Assembly (NCBI GenBank): GCA_027604005.1
Contig: JADGJT010000010.1
Span: 81,135 to 145,134, forward strand
DNA length: 64,000 nucleotides
From: Dinochytrium kinnereticum
Taxonomy: Eukaryota; Chytridiomycota; Chytridiomycetes; Chytridiales; Chytridiaceae
Direction: 5' to 3'
Under the pieces are notes generated by a model. It saw nothing but the letters and a program-made list of their open reading frames with translations. It was not told the DNA's origin and did not search any database. Positions 41,157-51,712 of this stretch are shown one piece after another; position 1 is the first letter of the stretch, and every line of letters starts with the position of its first letter. A program made the translations under genes and the position numbers.

Positions 41157-43739
41157 TCATCTCCTTGATAGCAACAGCCTCACAACATCCATATGCCCTT
41201 TTGCAATCGCCTTCTTAACCGCAAAATTACGTTCAGCCGAAGGATTGCACCTCCCATCATTCAGGAGAAGCAAAACAACCTCATAAAATCCATTCTGCGA
41301 TGCCATCTTGATCGCAATATTCCCGCAAGCAGCAGGGTCACAAGCGTCACGGGCATCCTCTAAGAAAGCTCTAACAACACCAGCATAACCTTTTGAGGCC
41401 GCCTGCCGAAGACCTTCGCTATTCATGGCTCCAGGATCAATCGCAATGGGGGAATCCTTTGGGTTCTTATTCCAGTATGAAAGGAGGCATCGGACCACTT
41501 GCTCGTGGCCATTTTTCGCAGCAGACCTGAGGGGAAGATCATTGGAAATGTTCGGGGTACATCGGCCAGTTGCCAAGAGAAGACTAACGACAGAGGCATG
41601 CCCACGTACAGCCGCATGCCGGAGGGCAAAGTCGTGGTCGGCGGACGGATCAACAAATCTTGGTCTCAAGGGCCACCGACTTTCTCCCTCATCTCCTGGA
41701 CAAACTTGAGTGACGACGACATCCTCTAGAGGATACCCTGGTGGTGGGCAGAAACGCAGCAGCATCCGGACAATCGATTCATGACCATTGTTAGAAGCCA
41801 TCCGTAGGGCATAGTTGTTTGAGGCGGCTGGGTCCACGGGCCCATAACCATCCTCACTCAGAACCACCTGATTAACACTCTCCTCAAGGTTTAGAATGCC
41901 ATGTAAAGGGGCAGAGGCTGGTCTTCCAGGATCTTCTATATGTAGTTCTCCGATCTTTATCCTGCCTCCTTCACGCGAATCCCCCGGGTAGTTGAGCAAG
42001 AGCGCAACTACATCTTCATGCCCCCTTTCTGACGCTCTTCTAAATGCTTTGCTGTTTTTAGCTGACGGTCTAGACTGGCCTGTCTTGAGGAGCACCTTTA
42101 CTATCTCCACGTAACCCCCTGTCGCAGCTGACACTAGGGCCTCACCATCCTTAGCTCCTGGGTCGACTCTTCTCGAATCCCTTAAGTCACAGAAGGCCTC
42201 TTCACCAGTAGCAGTTTCCGAGCTGGCTCCATTAGCCTCACTCAAGTCAGATTTTGCCTCCGAACTCTGCAACAGAATTGAAACGACTCTAACATGTCCG
42301 CGTCCCGCCGCAATCCGAAGAGCAGCATGCTCATTCAAAGTAGGATCGAATCCATGCCCTATCAATAAGCGCACAATCTGCGCCCAACCCCTCGACGCTG
42401 CACTCTCGATAGGATCCGAAGGAATTCGACTTGTTGTGACAGTACAGAGTGGTGGAAGCCTCCGTCTTAGGAATTTAATCGTCTCAAAGCAGTCCGCCCA
42501 GTGCCCGTCACCGACACTCAGGTCCGGAGGCCATGGCCTTCCATGACGTCTTGAACACAGCTTGTTTCCACAGGAGGCGCAGCCAGGGAAGCACTTGAGG
42601 AGAGCCTCGATAACTCGTACATGTCCGCCCGTACACGCACCGGCGAAAATGAGGTTTACGAGGCCAATTTCATAAGTTATGCTGCTGGGATGTCCAGTTT
42701 TCTTCGGATTATCTTCCGAGTGTCTGTCTGGGAATAGAAGCATGGCGAAGAGTTCCACTACAACTGAAACCGATCCGTGGAAAGCGGCAACGTTAAGCGC
42801 TTTACTCAAAGTGATTGACAAGAACGAATGGACAGTGCTGTCTGGATAAGGCCCTGGCCTCGATGAGGGCGGCTTGATCGGTCTAATTTGAGCCGTGTCA
42901 TCATCGTTCCGGTAATGGGTGGAGTCTCTTGATACCAATGCAATGATTTGACGCAGAACTGTGACGTTTCCGATGGAGGCAACCCACTGAACTGAGAAAA
43001 AATCGTCCTTTGACAGGTCGATATCGTAAAGTTCAATCGCCGTTACCAGAGCTTTTAAAATGGATACCATTCGCCGTCTTCGTTCACCGTCCCAGTCAAT
43101 TGTGATAAACGTCATATTATTCTCATCAGCTTCAGGAGACAAACCAAATGGCATCCTCTCCATGCGGATGAGCCACCCATCTTCCTCTTCAGCAGACAAA
43201 GGTAAGTCCTTTGCCCCTCCAACAGGCTTGCAGCACTCTTCATCAAGACAGTCTTGAGGGTCGCAGAAATCCAAATAGTACTCATGCTCCTTAGTAGAGA
43301 GTTGACGCTTCTTTCGTTTCTTTCTCGTTGTAAGCCTTCGTTCTCTCATATCTTCTCTACTGGATATATAGATGTCTTTGAAATTGGGCAGAAGCATCGA
43401 CAACGTCGTGGAGGTGAACCCTTTCAGTGAAAAAAGTGCTGTCATGTAGTCATCATTCAAGTGGTTCCATCGTAAACTAGACAGGGCAGTCTCATCAACA
43501 TCACTTGTTACGGCTGCATTGTCTGTAAGTGCTGTGGGTGGCGCAGGTGGCAGTTGGGAGCGGGTGCCGTTGCTGGTACCATACACATAGCTCTGTAGGT
43601 TTTCCCTTGCAAAAGATACTCCCGAGAAGAGGAATCTTCCTCTAGTCCCCCGACAGATGTTACGTAGCTGCAACACCTCGTGTGGGTGTAGGAAGACTGC
43701 GATCTGCCGCGCTATTTCGACTGGAAGATGGTTGAGCAT
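41157..43739 (-). CDS. F-box protein with C-terminal ankyrin repeats
   Basis: Intronless frame of 860 residues from ATG 43739; the open frame extends 13 codons further to a TTG. It opens with an F-box (MLNHLPVEIARQIAVFLHPH then EVLQLRNICRGTRG). About 200 residues without repeats follow, including a KKRKKRQLS cluster and a Cys-rich patch (DPQDCLDEECCKP). From about residue 240 to the end there are at least ten ankyrin repeats, for example AASNNYALRMASNNGHESIV, DHDFALRHAAVRGHASVVSL, and CGNIAIKMASQNGFYEVVLL. The layout fits an SCF ubiquitin ligase adaptor with ankyrins binding the target; this is inference. Its F-box is N-terminal, unlike the pair at 26-31 kb, so it belongs to a different architecture. 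Confidence 0.92.
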   Translation of the reverse strand: MLNHLPVEIARQIAVFLHPHEVLQLRNICRGTRGRFLFSGVSFARENLQSYVYGTSNGTRSQLPPAPPTALTDNAAVTSDVDETALSSLRWNHLNDDYMTALFSLKGFTSTTLSMLLPNFKDIYISSREDMRERRLTTRKKRKKRQLSTKEHEYYLDFCDPQDCLDEECCKPVGGAKDLPLSAEEEDGWLIRMERMPFGLSPEADENNMTFITIDWDGERRRRMVSILKALVTAIELYDIDLSKDDFFSVQWVASIGNVTVLRQIIALVSRDSTHYRNDDDTAQIRPIKPPSSRPGPYPDSTVHSFLSITLSKALNVAAFHGSVSVVVELFAMLLFPDRHSEDNPKKTGHPSSITYEIGLVNLIFAGACTGGHVRVIEALLKCFPGCASCGNKLCSRRHGRPWPPDLSVGDGHWADCFETIKFLRRRLPPLCTVTTSRIPSDPIESAASRGWAQIVRLLIGHGFDPTLNEHAALRIAAGRGHVRVVSILLQSSEAKSDLSEANGASSETATGEEAFCDLRDSRRVDPGAKDGEALVSAATGGYVEIVKVLLKTGQSRPSAKNSKAFRRASERGHEDVVALLLNYPGDSREGGRIKIGELHIEDPGRPASAPLHGILNLEESVNQVVLSEDGYGPVDPAASNNYALRMASNNGHESIVRMLLRFCPPPGYPLEDVVVTQVCPGDEGESRWPLRPRFVDPSADHDFALRHAAVRGHASVVSLLLATGRCTPNISNDLPLRSAAKNGHEQVVRCLLSYWNKNPKDSPIAIDPGAMNSEGLRQAASKGYAGVVRAFLEDARDACDPAACGNIAIKMASQNGFYEVVLLLLNDGRCNPSAERNFAVKKAIAKGHMDVVRLLLSRR

Positions 43740-43915
43740 AGAGAGATTTTTGTCTTTATCAAAATAGCTCTGAATCAAGAGTTATTTGGGTCTCTGAGTA
43801 ATAATATGGGAGTCACGCCAGCATCGTGAAGCTTTTTAGGGGACATTTAGATGCAAGTAAAATGTTTCAACGAGCAGCCATAAACACCTCCATTGCAAGG
43901 TCATTATGATCATCA

Positions 43916-44731
43916 CTATAGGGGTTGCTTTGGCTTTTCTGGAAATAGCACTCCCAGCCCATCTATCCCCCGGGTCCAGTCCCATCCGGGAATCCAAAAA
44001 GCAGTCGAGCCACTTCTTGATCGATCCGGATACTTCACAGATTCGTTCGTTGCCAGAGCGTATGCATCTCTTACCCCACCCATGCAAATCCCCGTGAGCG
44101 CGCTGAACATCAGCGCCTTCTTGCTGTATGCCATCGTCAGACGAGCTGTAAAGGGGAATATGGAGACATGACAGCAAGTTATGAAGTGTTGGAAGATGAC
44201 TGATAAACTCCTGTGAATCAGAGTAAATAATTACTTACATGCGATCGAAAAAACGGACCCTGTCAAGACCCCAGCGATCCCGGAGCACGCCCAAGATTCA
44301 AACCCGAACAACTTCTCCTCCACGAACGTCTCTAGCCCGCAGAATAGTGTGCTGATCGCCGCAAACCTCAGTCCGTATTTGACCCCTTCCACTCCTCCAA
44401 CATGCACGGCCTCGTTCTGCTTTGCCCTGTGGTAAAAGTACCATCCCCCCACTGTCTTTGGAAGTCGATGCGCATTCTCAGCCAGGAATTGTAGACCCCT
44501 TTCCTTTCCTGCCATGTAGCCTCCTGTGAAGCCCCCTACCACCGCAATGCCAGCGACAGTTTGCGCGCACCACGGTACTCCAGGGGTGAGTTGGCTGAAG
44601 GCTTCTTGACGGGATTTATGTTGGAAGGAGGTGAGGAAGACAAAGATATTGCGGCATGTTAGGGCAGTGCTGTTGGCGACATTGATGGCTCTTATCCAAG
44701 ATGATTGTGGATCTGACGGTGGTCCTGACAT
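43916..44731 (-). CDS. Tim17/22/23-family protein, TIMMDC1-like
   Basis: Two exons (44731-44239, 44145-43916) give 240 residues. The protein has hydrophobic, glycine-rich segments: TVAGIAVVGGFTGGYMAGKE, GVKYGLRFAAISTLFCGLET, SWACSGIAGVLTGSVFSIAS and ALMFSALTGICMGGVRDAYA. This spacing of four Gly-rich helices is that of the Tim17/22/23 superfamily. The pairing of YGLRFAAISTLF with GIAGVLTGSVF recalls TIMMDC1, an inner-membrane factor for assembling respiratory complex I. The end is a Pro/Trp-rich tail (FWIPGWDWTRG). The intron splits a Ser codon. Family membership is likely; the TIMMDC1 subgroup is a judgement from motif order. Confidence 0.75.
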
Positions 44732-44995
44732 TTTTTCTTCAAAGTCAAATGAAAGGCTGATTATCGTAAGAATAGAACACCAGCAACAATAGCAAGTACA
44801 TGTTTTATTTAACCCAAAGGCTAGGTCTAAGCGTCAAGTATGCTGCCCGCCTCTACCCTTCGAAAAAAAAAATGCAATCTACTTGCTGTAGCTCCAGACG
44901 CTGTTTTGTTTTGTTTTTTTAAACAAACGAAAGAGTATAAGAAACATCAGCATATGAACGTTCAATCGCTCCTCAGCAACTATTGAAAACAATAC

Positions 44996-45585
44996 TCACT
45001 TCTTCAAGTAGCCATCCTGGGTGGCAAGGCGGTTCAAGGAATCGTCCGACTCTCCGAGTGAACGGACGTAGCCCGAGAAGGCGTAGGTCTTGGACTGGCC
45101 AGAGTAGCGGCCAGAGGCGTCCACCTCGCCAACGTTGATCTGGACAGAGGCGTGGTCCTTGGCCGTGATCAGGCGACCCGTCGCCGAGCTTTGAGGTTTG
45201 GGAAAAGGTGTCCGATTAGGCTTCCACCCTTTGTCATGCTTTTTTTTTTCAGAATCCAGAACCAAATCATGAGTCCAGTCGCATCCACCACAGCTGGCCA
45301 ACGTCAAGTCTGCTAATCCGCCCAACCTTCGACCCACCATTACACACCGTCCCAGTCCACCTTTCGCCTCCCTCCAACGGATATCCGCCCAGCATATGCA
45401 TCCCAAAGCCAGCATCCAGTAGGATCTTAAGAATGTATAACTCACCACTTCCTGGGGATGTACAGGTCAACAATCTACCAAAACAAAGCGAAGAGCGTTA
45501 GCATCCATTGCAGGTGACCCCAGCGGTCCTATCTATCCATCCTCAAGGCAGTATCCGCACACACCTGTCCCTTGTCGTTCTCCAT
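44996..45585 (-). CDS. rps21: Ribosomal protein eS21
   Basis: Small-subunit ribosomal protein eS21. Three exons (45585-45565, 45474-45446, 45188-44996) give 80 residues. They read [16 protein letters not shown], then [20 protein letters not shown] and [12 protein letters not shown], and finally [20 protein letters not shown] before DGYLKK. Length and sequence match the family from end to end. The first two exons are only 21 and 29 nt; introns are 90 and 257 bp, with the larger one before the last exon. Introns early in ribosomal protein genes are common in fungi. Confidence 0.96.
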
Positions 45586-45791
45586 GTTGGCGTCGGCAAA
45601 GTTTGAATCTCGGAGGAAAAAAAAAGGAATGTCCTGTGTAACAACGGAGCCCTACTTCAACGCGCCAGCCCGTTACGTCTGCCAGACCGAAGGCAAGTAT
45701 GGACGCATCGCATGAGAGAAAACAGGTACATTTATTGCTTTTGAATGCATTTGAATTAATAGGTGGAGGAGACGACTGCGTGATGCCTCGA

Positions 45792-48700
45792 TTACTTATT
45801 GAATCTAAGAAACAGGTCTGACATCTTCAGCGGTGTTCGCACCGCATTTGAGTGACCTTCGCTAAACCTGAACTTGACCCCCAAAGGCACCTCTTGTTTG
45901 ATGCTCTTCGCTGAATAAAAATATAGAATCAGAAAACAAAAAACATTCATAGCTGCCTGGAATCAATTTTTGATAGTCGCCCTTACCAGCAGTCACATCT
46001 TGCAATACTGGACGCCCGAAGAAGTCCTTTGGAATAGTCGACTTTACTTTTGCTAATTTCAAGACTATTTCTGGCTTGGGGGCTGGCGCGAGAGATGGTG
46101 TAGGTTCTTTGGATACCGGTTTTGATAACTCAGTCGGTTGATTGGACGGTTGATTGGACGGAAGCTTGGTCTGGCGAGCGGTTTTCGGCGCATTCCTTTT
46201 GGATTCTTCGTAGCGTCGAATGTTTTCCAACGCAATCTTAGGAAATGTATTAAAATAGTGAGTTGAATTGAGCGATCAACAAACAAATGAACGTAAAGAG
46301 AAACTGCAGGGCACGAGAAAATGCGCATCATAACAGAATGACTCAATGAACATCCCCAAAGGAAAGAAAAGCAATAAAGAGAGACATTCATGAAGAATTA
46401 TGAAGAACATACCTCCTTAGCGATTAACTGTTTTATCGGGAACATATTCTGTGCTCCGACTACCTCTTTCTCCCCGAAGTTGCATATTTTATTAATTGGT
46501 CTAAGTAAGAAGCATCATCAAACTAAGCATCCCAATAAAAAAACCAAGAAAAAACAAAGGCTTACGGTTCAATGCGATAGTGATACAACCCATTCTCAAG
46601 CACCTCTTGCTCGTACTTTAAACCAAACGAGACCATAATATGAACGATCCGCTCAAAAAGCTTTTTCTCCTGTGGTCTCATTGCTTGAACGTTTACCTTC
46701 TTTAATTAGTAAATCCCAGTGGGGATAGGTTTACCGAATAAAAGTTTGGCGTCACAATTTGTATTAAAGGAGGAAGAAGTTCTGTCACTAGTCGTCGTCG
46801 TTCCCCCCACCAAGACCTAGTTACAGACCCTAACCCCTTCACTGTACTCTCCAAAATTCCCTCAGAAGCTCTCGTTGCAAGGAAATTCTGTGAATACATT
46901 ATTTATCTACACAAATGCAGGGCTTCCCGTACCTCGTATTCGTTTTTAGGAAACTCTATAGTGGGTCGCTCAACTTTTGCAAAGATATAATGGAAAGCAA
47001 TAATGGGGTATGCAGAATAGTTGCTAGACCCCGCGCGTAACGCCATCAGGTCCCATGACACCAGCCAATCTAGTGCTTTCTCGATCTTGGACGTCCCGAC
47101 ACCTTGATGCATAGCATCCATAATTTTCAACTTAGGGTAGGTTTCAAAGCAGCCTGACAAGAAGTGTAAGATATGGTTACCAAGTGTTTTGTACCTTGCA
47201 GAAGCCGTTCCTCTTCCCCACAAGCATCGATAAGTGAGTGAAGGTGTTTAAAGTAATTACCTTTTTGTGGAATAGGTAAAGAACGTAAATATAAACATGG
47301 TTGATTGCGTTAGCTAATGCCAGATTCTTACGTTTCATATCTCCGGCTCCATGCCCTTGCCTTACCCCAAGTCTTTCAAACACCTTCGCATTCGGCAATG
47401 TGAAAATTGACTCCCAGACTCTGAACAGACCCCTCGACATATCCTTATGGCCGACATTTGCTTCCACTAGCATCTCATAAGAAAGGACCTTACTTCTGCT
47501 TCTGAAGAACTGCAAGGTATTCAGAGAGCTCCTAATATCACCGTCTGTCATCTCGCAGAGCGCCATAAGGGTTCGTAGATCCGCTAACAGACCCTCCCAT
47601 TTGCATATCTCGGAGAGGCGACTAGCAAGAATTCTGAAAGGGGGAGTCTTGAACTGGATAAGCTTTGAAACCGACCGGAGGGGCCGAAGAACAGGGGAAT
47701 AGCTATGAGTTATCAAATCAGATTAATCACGTCGACTGGTTGTAGATACGTACACGTCGTTGCAGATGCATATGATGGGGCGATTGAGAATTTTTGATTT
47801 CTTCTTTTTCTTTAATGGCTCTAGTTTTCTTATCAGTCAAAAATCAATAGCACAACATTTGTTTACCATTGACGGTGCGAGGAACGTCATCATCTTTACC
47901 GTCGCCCTCGGTTATCTTGGAGCTGGAAAGGGCTAGTTCAACCAGCATTTTTATGATACTCTGTTTAGAATATCAAATACATTAGACTGCTAACAGAATC
48001 CCCCTATATCCTTACATTGTCGCCTCCTGCGGCCCCATCTATCTCATCAATAATTACAAGGTTAGGTTTCCCAGTCCTAATCGACTTTGACTCGAGTGCG
48101 TGCTGGATTTTTGCGACGACTGCCTCGCCTGATCGATCGTCACTATAAGTCCGTTTAGTCTTTCGAGTCGCGAATACCGGACGCTACCTGGCATTCACCT
48201 CAATTACGTTGTACTTTGCGTGTTTAGCTACAACGTGAGCTAAGGTTGTTTTTCCTAATCCTGCCGGGCCCGATAGTAAAAGAATCTAAGGAACTTTAAC
48301 AGAGATTCGGGAATTAAGAATAGCTTACCTTATTTTCGGGTCGCTTTAACGGATCGGGATTCTATTGTTCGGAAAGAATTTAACTTTCATTCGAAGAATC
48401 AGTAAAGTTCATACCTCCTTCACATTGGTGAGCAAAGGTGGATCTGTATATGACTTTATCTTGACAGCTTTCTTGAATACGCAAAAGTCCCATTGCTTGA
48501 CCCACGACAAAACCTCTCTATTGATTCTCTATGGCAGAAAGTTAAACAAATTTTGGACAGAATAAGGGACCCAACCTCATCACCAACAAGATCAATATAC
48601 TCTTTGGGAGCATACTTATCTACCCAAAGCTTGGGTACAGCCGAAGTAGCACCTACATCCTTTATGATCTTATCCACATCGACCTCCATAAACGTGATTC

Positions 48701-50453
48701 CTTGAGCAGACATCTTCTCCCTAGCAGCAGCGGAATCCTCGATTTCCCTTAAACGATCAGCATCAATCTGCCTCATCAGGACATGAATATTTGTTTCTAA
48801 CAGGTTCCTCCGCATCCCATTCTGTGCATACAGAAAATCATTATCTGACGTTTCAGAAGGCGCTTTAAACGGAAAGAATAGCCTCTCTCCGTCAGAGTTG
48901 CGGCAGGGAACAAAAAGATTGGTATGCGTCGGCATGATGGAGTAGTCTTTCTTCTTATCGACGGCCTTCAACATCTTCTTGATTTCGGCATGCACTTTGA
49001 CAGACTCGCGAAGCTCGTCCAACTGTCTCCTCATTTTTTTTTCCGCATAAATTCGACTAGATGTGGTGCGAGTAGTGGTATTGGCTCGTACTTCCTGACC
49101 CTCTACTACTTCATCATGCTGACGTTTCCGGCCATTTCGTGGCGACGATATTGGTTCACCTTCATCGCCAGACAAGGGGGCCTCGAGCATCTCATGATCC
49201 TCCCCCTCGCTGACACTATCAAGACGTAGAGAATTAATCCTATGTTCTCTACTTCTTCGCGTGGGCTGAGTTTCAGGAAGAGTAAAATTCTCCTGAAGGC
49301 TATCGTCTTCCAATGACACGCCTCCAGGGAGAGGCTTTTTCCCAATTTTGTTTTCGCGGCGTCGACGAATTATATCTGTAGTCTCCTCTTCCTCGTCTGA
49401 GGAAGGATATGCCAATGTCAGAAAACTATCAACGGTTCGCTGGGTCTCATTCTGAATTGAAGATAAACCACTCTTCATACTCTTCTGAAGTTTTCCTCTT
49501 GGCTTGAAGGTACCGACCGCTAATCTTGAGGACCTTACATCCTCGTCATCGTCAGAGAAAAGTGGGTCCTCGTCGAAATCAATTGCCCCGGATATCGATA
49601 GGCGCCGTGCTCTACTGGGGCTGCCGCTCTTGAGAGATTCTCGGTCCAGAGCACTGCTCAGTGTTGCCAGACGATCTGCCTTCGGGCTTCCGTCGCTGTA
49701 GTTGGGTCTCAAAGGTGGCCGAAGAAGCCCCATCTTTGTTGCGCTATGGTGAGCCCGAGGTGATAATATCGGATCATCCATTTGCCGTTCGGGTGAAGAG
49801 GATGGGAAGCTTCCAGTAGAAAGCATGCTCTGCGACACTGCAAGAGCTGGCGCTGCACTTTTGAGCGGTGACGAGTTTGGGAAGCTTGATTTCTTACTCA
49901 CAATGTGCCAGTCACTGGGGATGGGGGTAGGTTGATCACATCGGAAGGATGGGGAAGTGCATGCCATAGGAGAGGATGAATATCCCTGGCCCCACTTCGC
50001 TGCGATTGCTTTTGCTTCGTTCGCGTTTGGTGGAGGGCTTGACTGGGCCATGTTGTCCCCCAATTGCTCTTCCGAGACTGCCACTGGTGCTTTGAACATT
50101 GGATCACCTCTTTGAGCTTGAATTGGATTACTCTGGAAGATCTCTAAAAGGTTGGGATCCGTGTGAGCACTCGCTTTAATGAAAAACAACCCACCAGTCA
50201 CGTTCTTTTCCGCCTGCCTCATCTCATCTTCCTCCATCATCCGCAAAGCCTCAAGTTCCTCGTCGTCATGTACGGGAGCGTCACTGTATAGATTTGAGTG
50301 GGTCCATGACTGTGCGGCTGCCCGTCGCTCCTGTTCCTCCATCTCTCTGAAGGCCTCCATCTCATCCTCGTCATCCATGTCGGACATGCTGGACACGTTT
50401 GAAAGTCGATATCTGACTTGTCGGAATTCGAAGTCGCTAAAGAATCCTCTCAT
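45792..50453 (-). CDS. ctf18: Ctf18, large subunit of the alternative PCNA clamp loader
   Basis: Ctf18 with RFC2-5, Dcc1 and Ctf8 loads PCNA and supports sister-chromatid cohesion. The start is ATG 50453. An acidic, disordered N-terminal region of over 550 residues contains [14 protein letters not shown]. The AAA+ core follows: [18 protein letters not shown], Walker [20 protein letters not shown], then [13 protein letters not shown], Walker [16 protein letters not shown], and sensor-like [19 protein letters not shown]. The Ctf18-specific C-terminus is present: KDFFGRPV, and in the last exon [20 protein letters not shown], ending LFLRFNK at 45792. More than a dozen introns cut the 3' two thirds, while the N-terminal 2 kb is a single exon. 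Confidence 0.94.
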
Positions 50454-50555
50454 TCTGAGGAGGGCCGATGCACCAAGAGAAGGCGGAAGCTATGTACATA
50501 CAAGCTATGGTATTATTATACTATGCAAACCAAGGCATCGTTGGTGGTAAAATTA

Positions 50556-51662
50556 TCATTCAGCCATCGCGCCCTCTGCCAGCCACTTGGAGATGCAGAG
50601 CCGCTCCCCAGAGTGCATGTCATAAACTCGAAGCTCCTGAGATGATGGAAGCCATAGGAATATCCTCGGCCCTGTCAGTTTCGCCCAGCTTTTGACTAAC
50701 GTCACAAGCTCAAAAGGCAACCGATATTTCCTCCATACCCTGGCCAGCACAATCCTCAAAGCACTGCTCTCCCTCGCGACTCCCATATCCACAATACCAG
50801 CAGATCGGTTTCCCTGAAACTTGTCTTCCAGCACCGCCCGGCTGAGGGAATTTGACTTCGACACTGTGTAGATCTCATACTCCATTTCAGACTCGCCTAC
50901 TTTGATGCATAAGTAACCATTCTTAAGGTGGGAAACCGCTGAAGCCCCTGCCCTCGATACAGTCCTCTCCAACTTGGCCAGAACTGTCCCTGACCCAGCT
51001 TCACGAACGGTTATGAATCTTGTCAAATCCTTACGGGACAGCATGAGAAGATTAGGCTCTAAACCTGCCTCGGGCGTCCGGCAAAAGGAAGCTGCAAGAA
51101 GCTCTGAACCGTTCCACACAATCTTCCGACTCGCCCCCGACTCCAAATCCCAAATACGTGCCGTCTTATCAGACGAAACCGAGACTAGGGTCTGACAGTC
51201 TGCAGCGAATTCGGCAAATATCACCCCTGAGAGGTGACCTGAAAGTGTGCGAAGGAGAGTTCGAGTAGTGATGTCGAAGATCCTGACCCCCTGCCAGCTT
51301 GATATACCAAGAAGAATTGAGTTGGGAGCGACAACAACTGTGGAAAGGTGAAGCTCATTCACGAGCGGGGTCCAGACGTCTGATCCCTTTAGCAAGTCCC
51401 AGACTTTCACTTGGCCACCTGCGGATGCTGAAACTCCATAGCGAAGATTTGGAGCAATGGTGAAGGAAACAAAGCTACTGGTTCGGCCAGCCTTCCAATG
51501 CCGAACAACTTTTCGATGCTCAAGGGCCCAGAGGAAGAAATGATTGGTATTCCTGTAAGGACCTAGCGCAACAGCTAGCCTTCCATCGTAGGATACACCC
51601 AGTAACTCGACCCGGCCAATACCGTTGTCCTCTTTTTTCTTGGGTTTGGTGACCTTCGGCAT
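50556..51662 (-). CDS. WD40-repeat protein
   Basis: Intronless frame of 368 residues starting at ATG 51662 (MPKVTKPKKKED). WD-type blades are visible: YGVSASAGGQVKVWDLLKGS, GISSWQGVRIFDITTRTLLR, and FAADCQTLVSVSSDKTARIW followed by DLESG. The remaining blades are diverged. The whole protein is probably a single seven-bladed propeller. It lies 102 bp upstream of ctf18 and 50 bp downstream of the DENND6-like gene, all on one strand. No ortholog recognised; the basic N-terminus could direct it to the nucleus. Confidence 0.85.
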   Translation of the reverse strand: MPKVTKPKKKEDNGIGRVELLGVSYDGRLAVALGPYRNTNHFFLWALEHRKVVRHWKAGRTSSFVSFTIAPNLRYGVSASAGGQVKVWDLLKGSDVWTPLVNELHLSTVVVAPNSILLGISSWQGVRIFDITTRTLLRTLSGHLSGVIFAEFAADCQTLVSVSSDKTARIWDLESGASRKIVWNGSELLAASFCRTPEAGLEPNLLMLSRKDLTRFITVREAGSGTVLAKLERTVSRAGASAVSHLKNGYLCIKVGESEMEYEIYTVSKSNSLSRAVLEDKFQGNRSAGIVDMGVARESSALRIVLARVWRKYRLPFELVTLVKSWAKLTGPRIFLWLPSSQELRVYDMHSGERLCISKWLAEGAMAE

Positions 51663-51712
51663 TCCAGCGGCATTATTATTATCAGCAAAATCTTCCTTAA
51701 ATCGTGGTATTT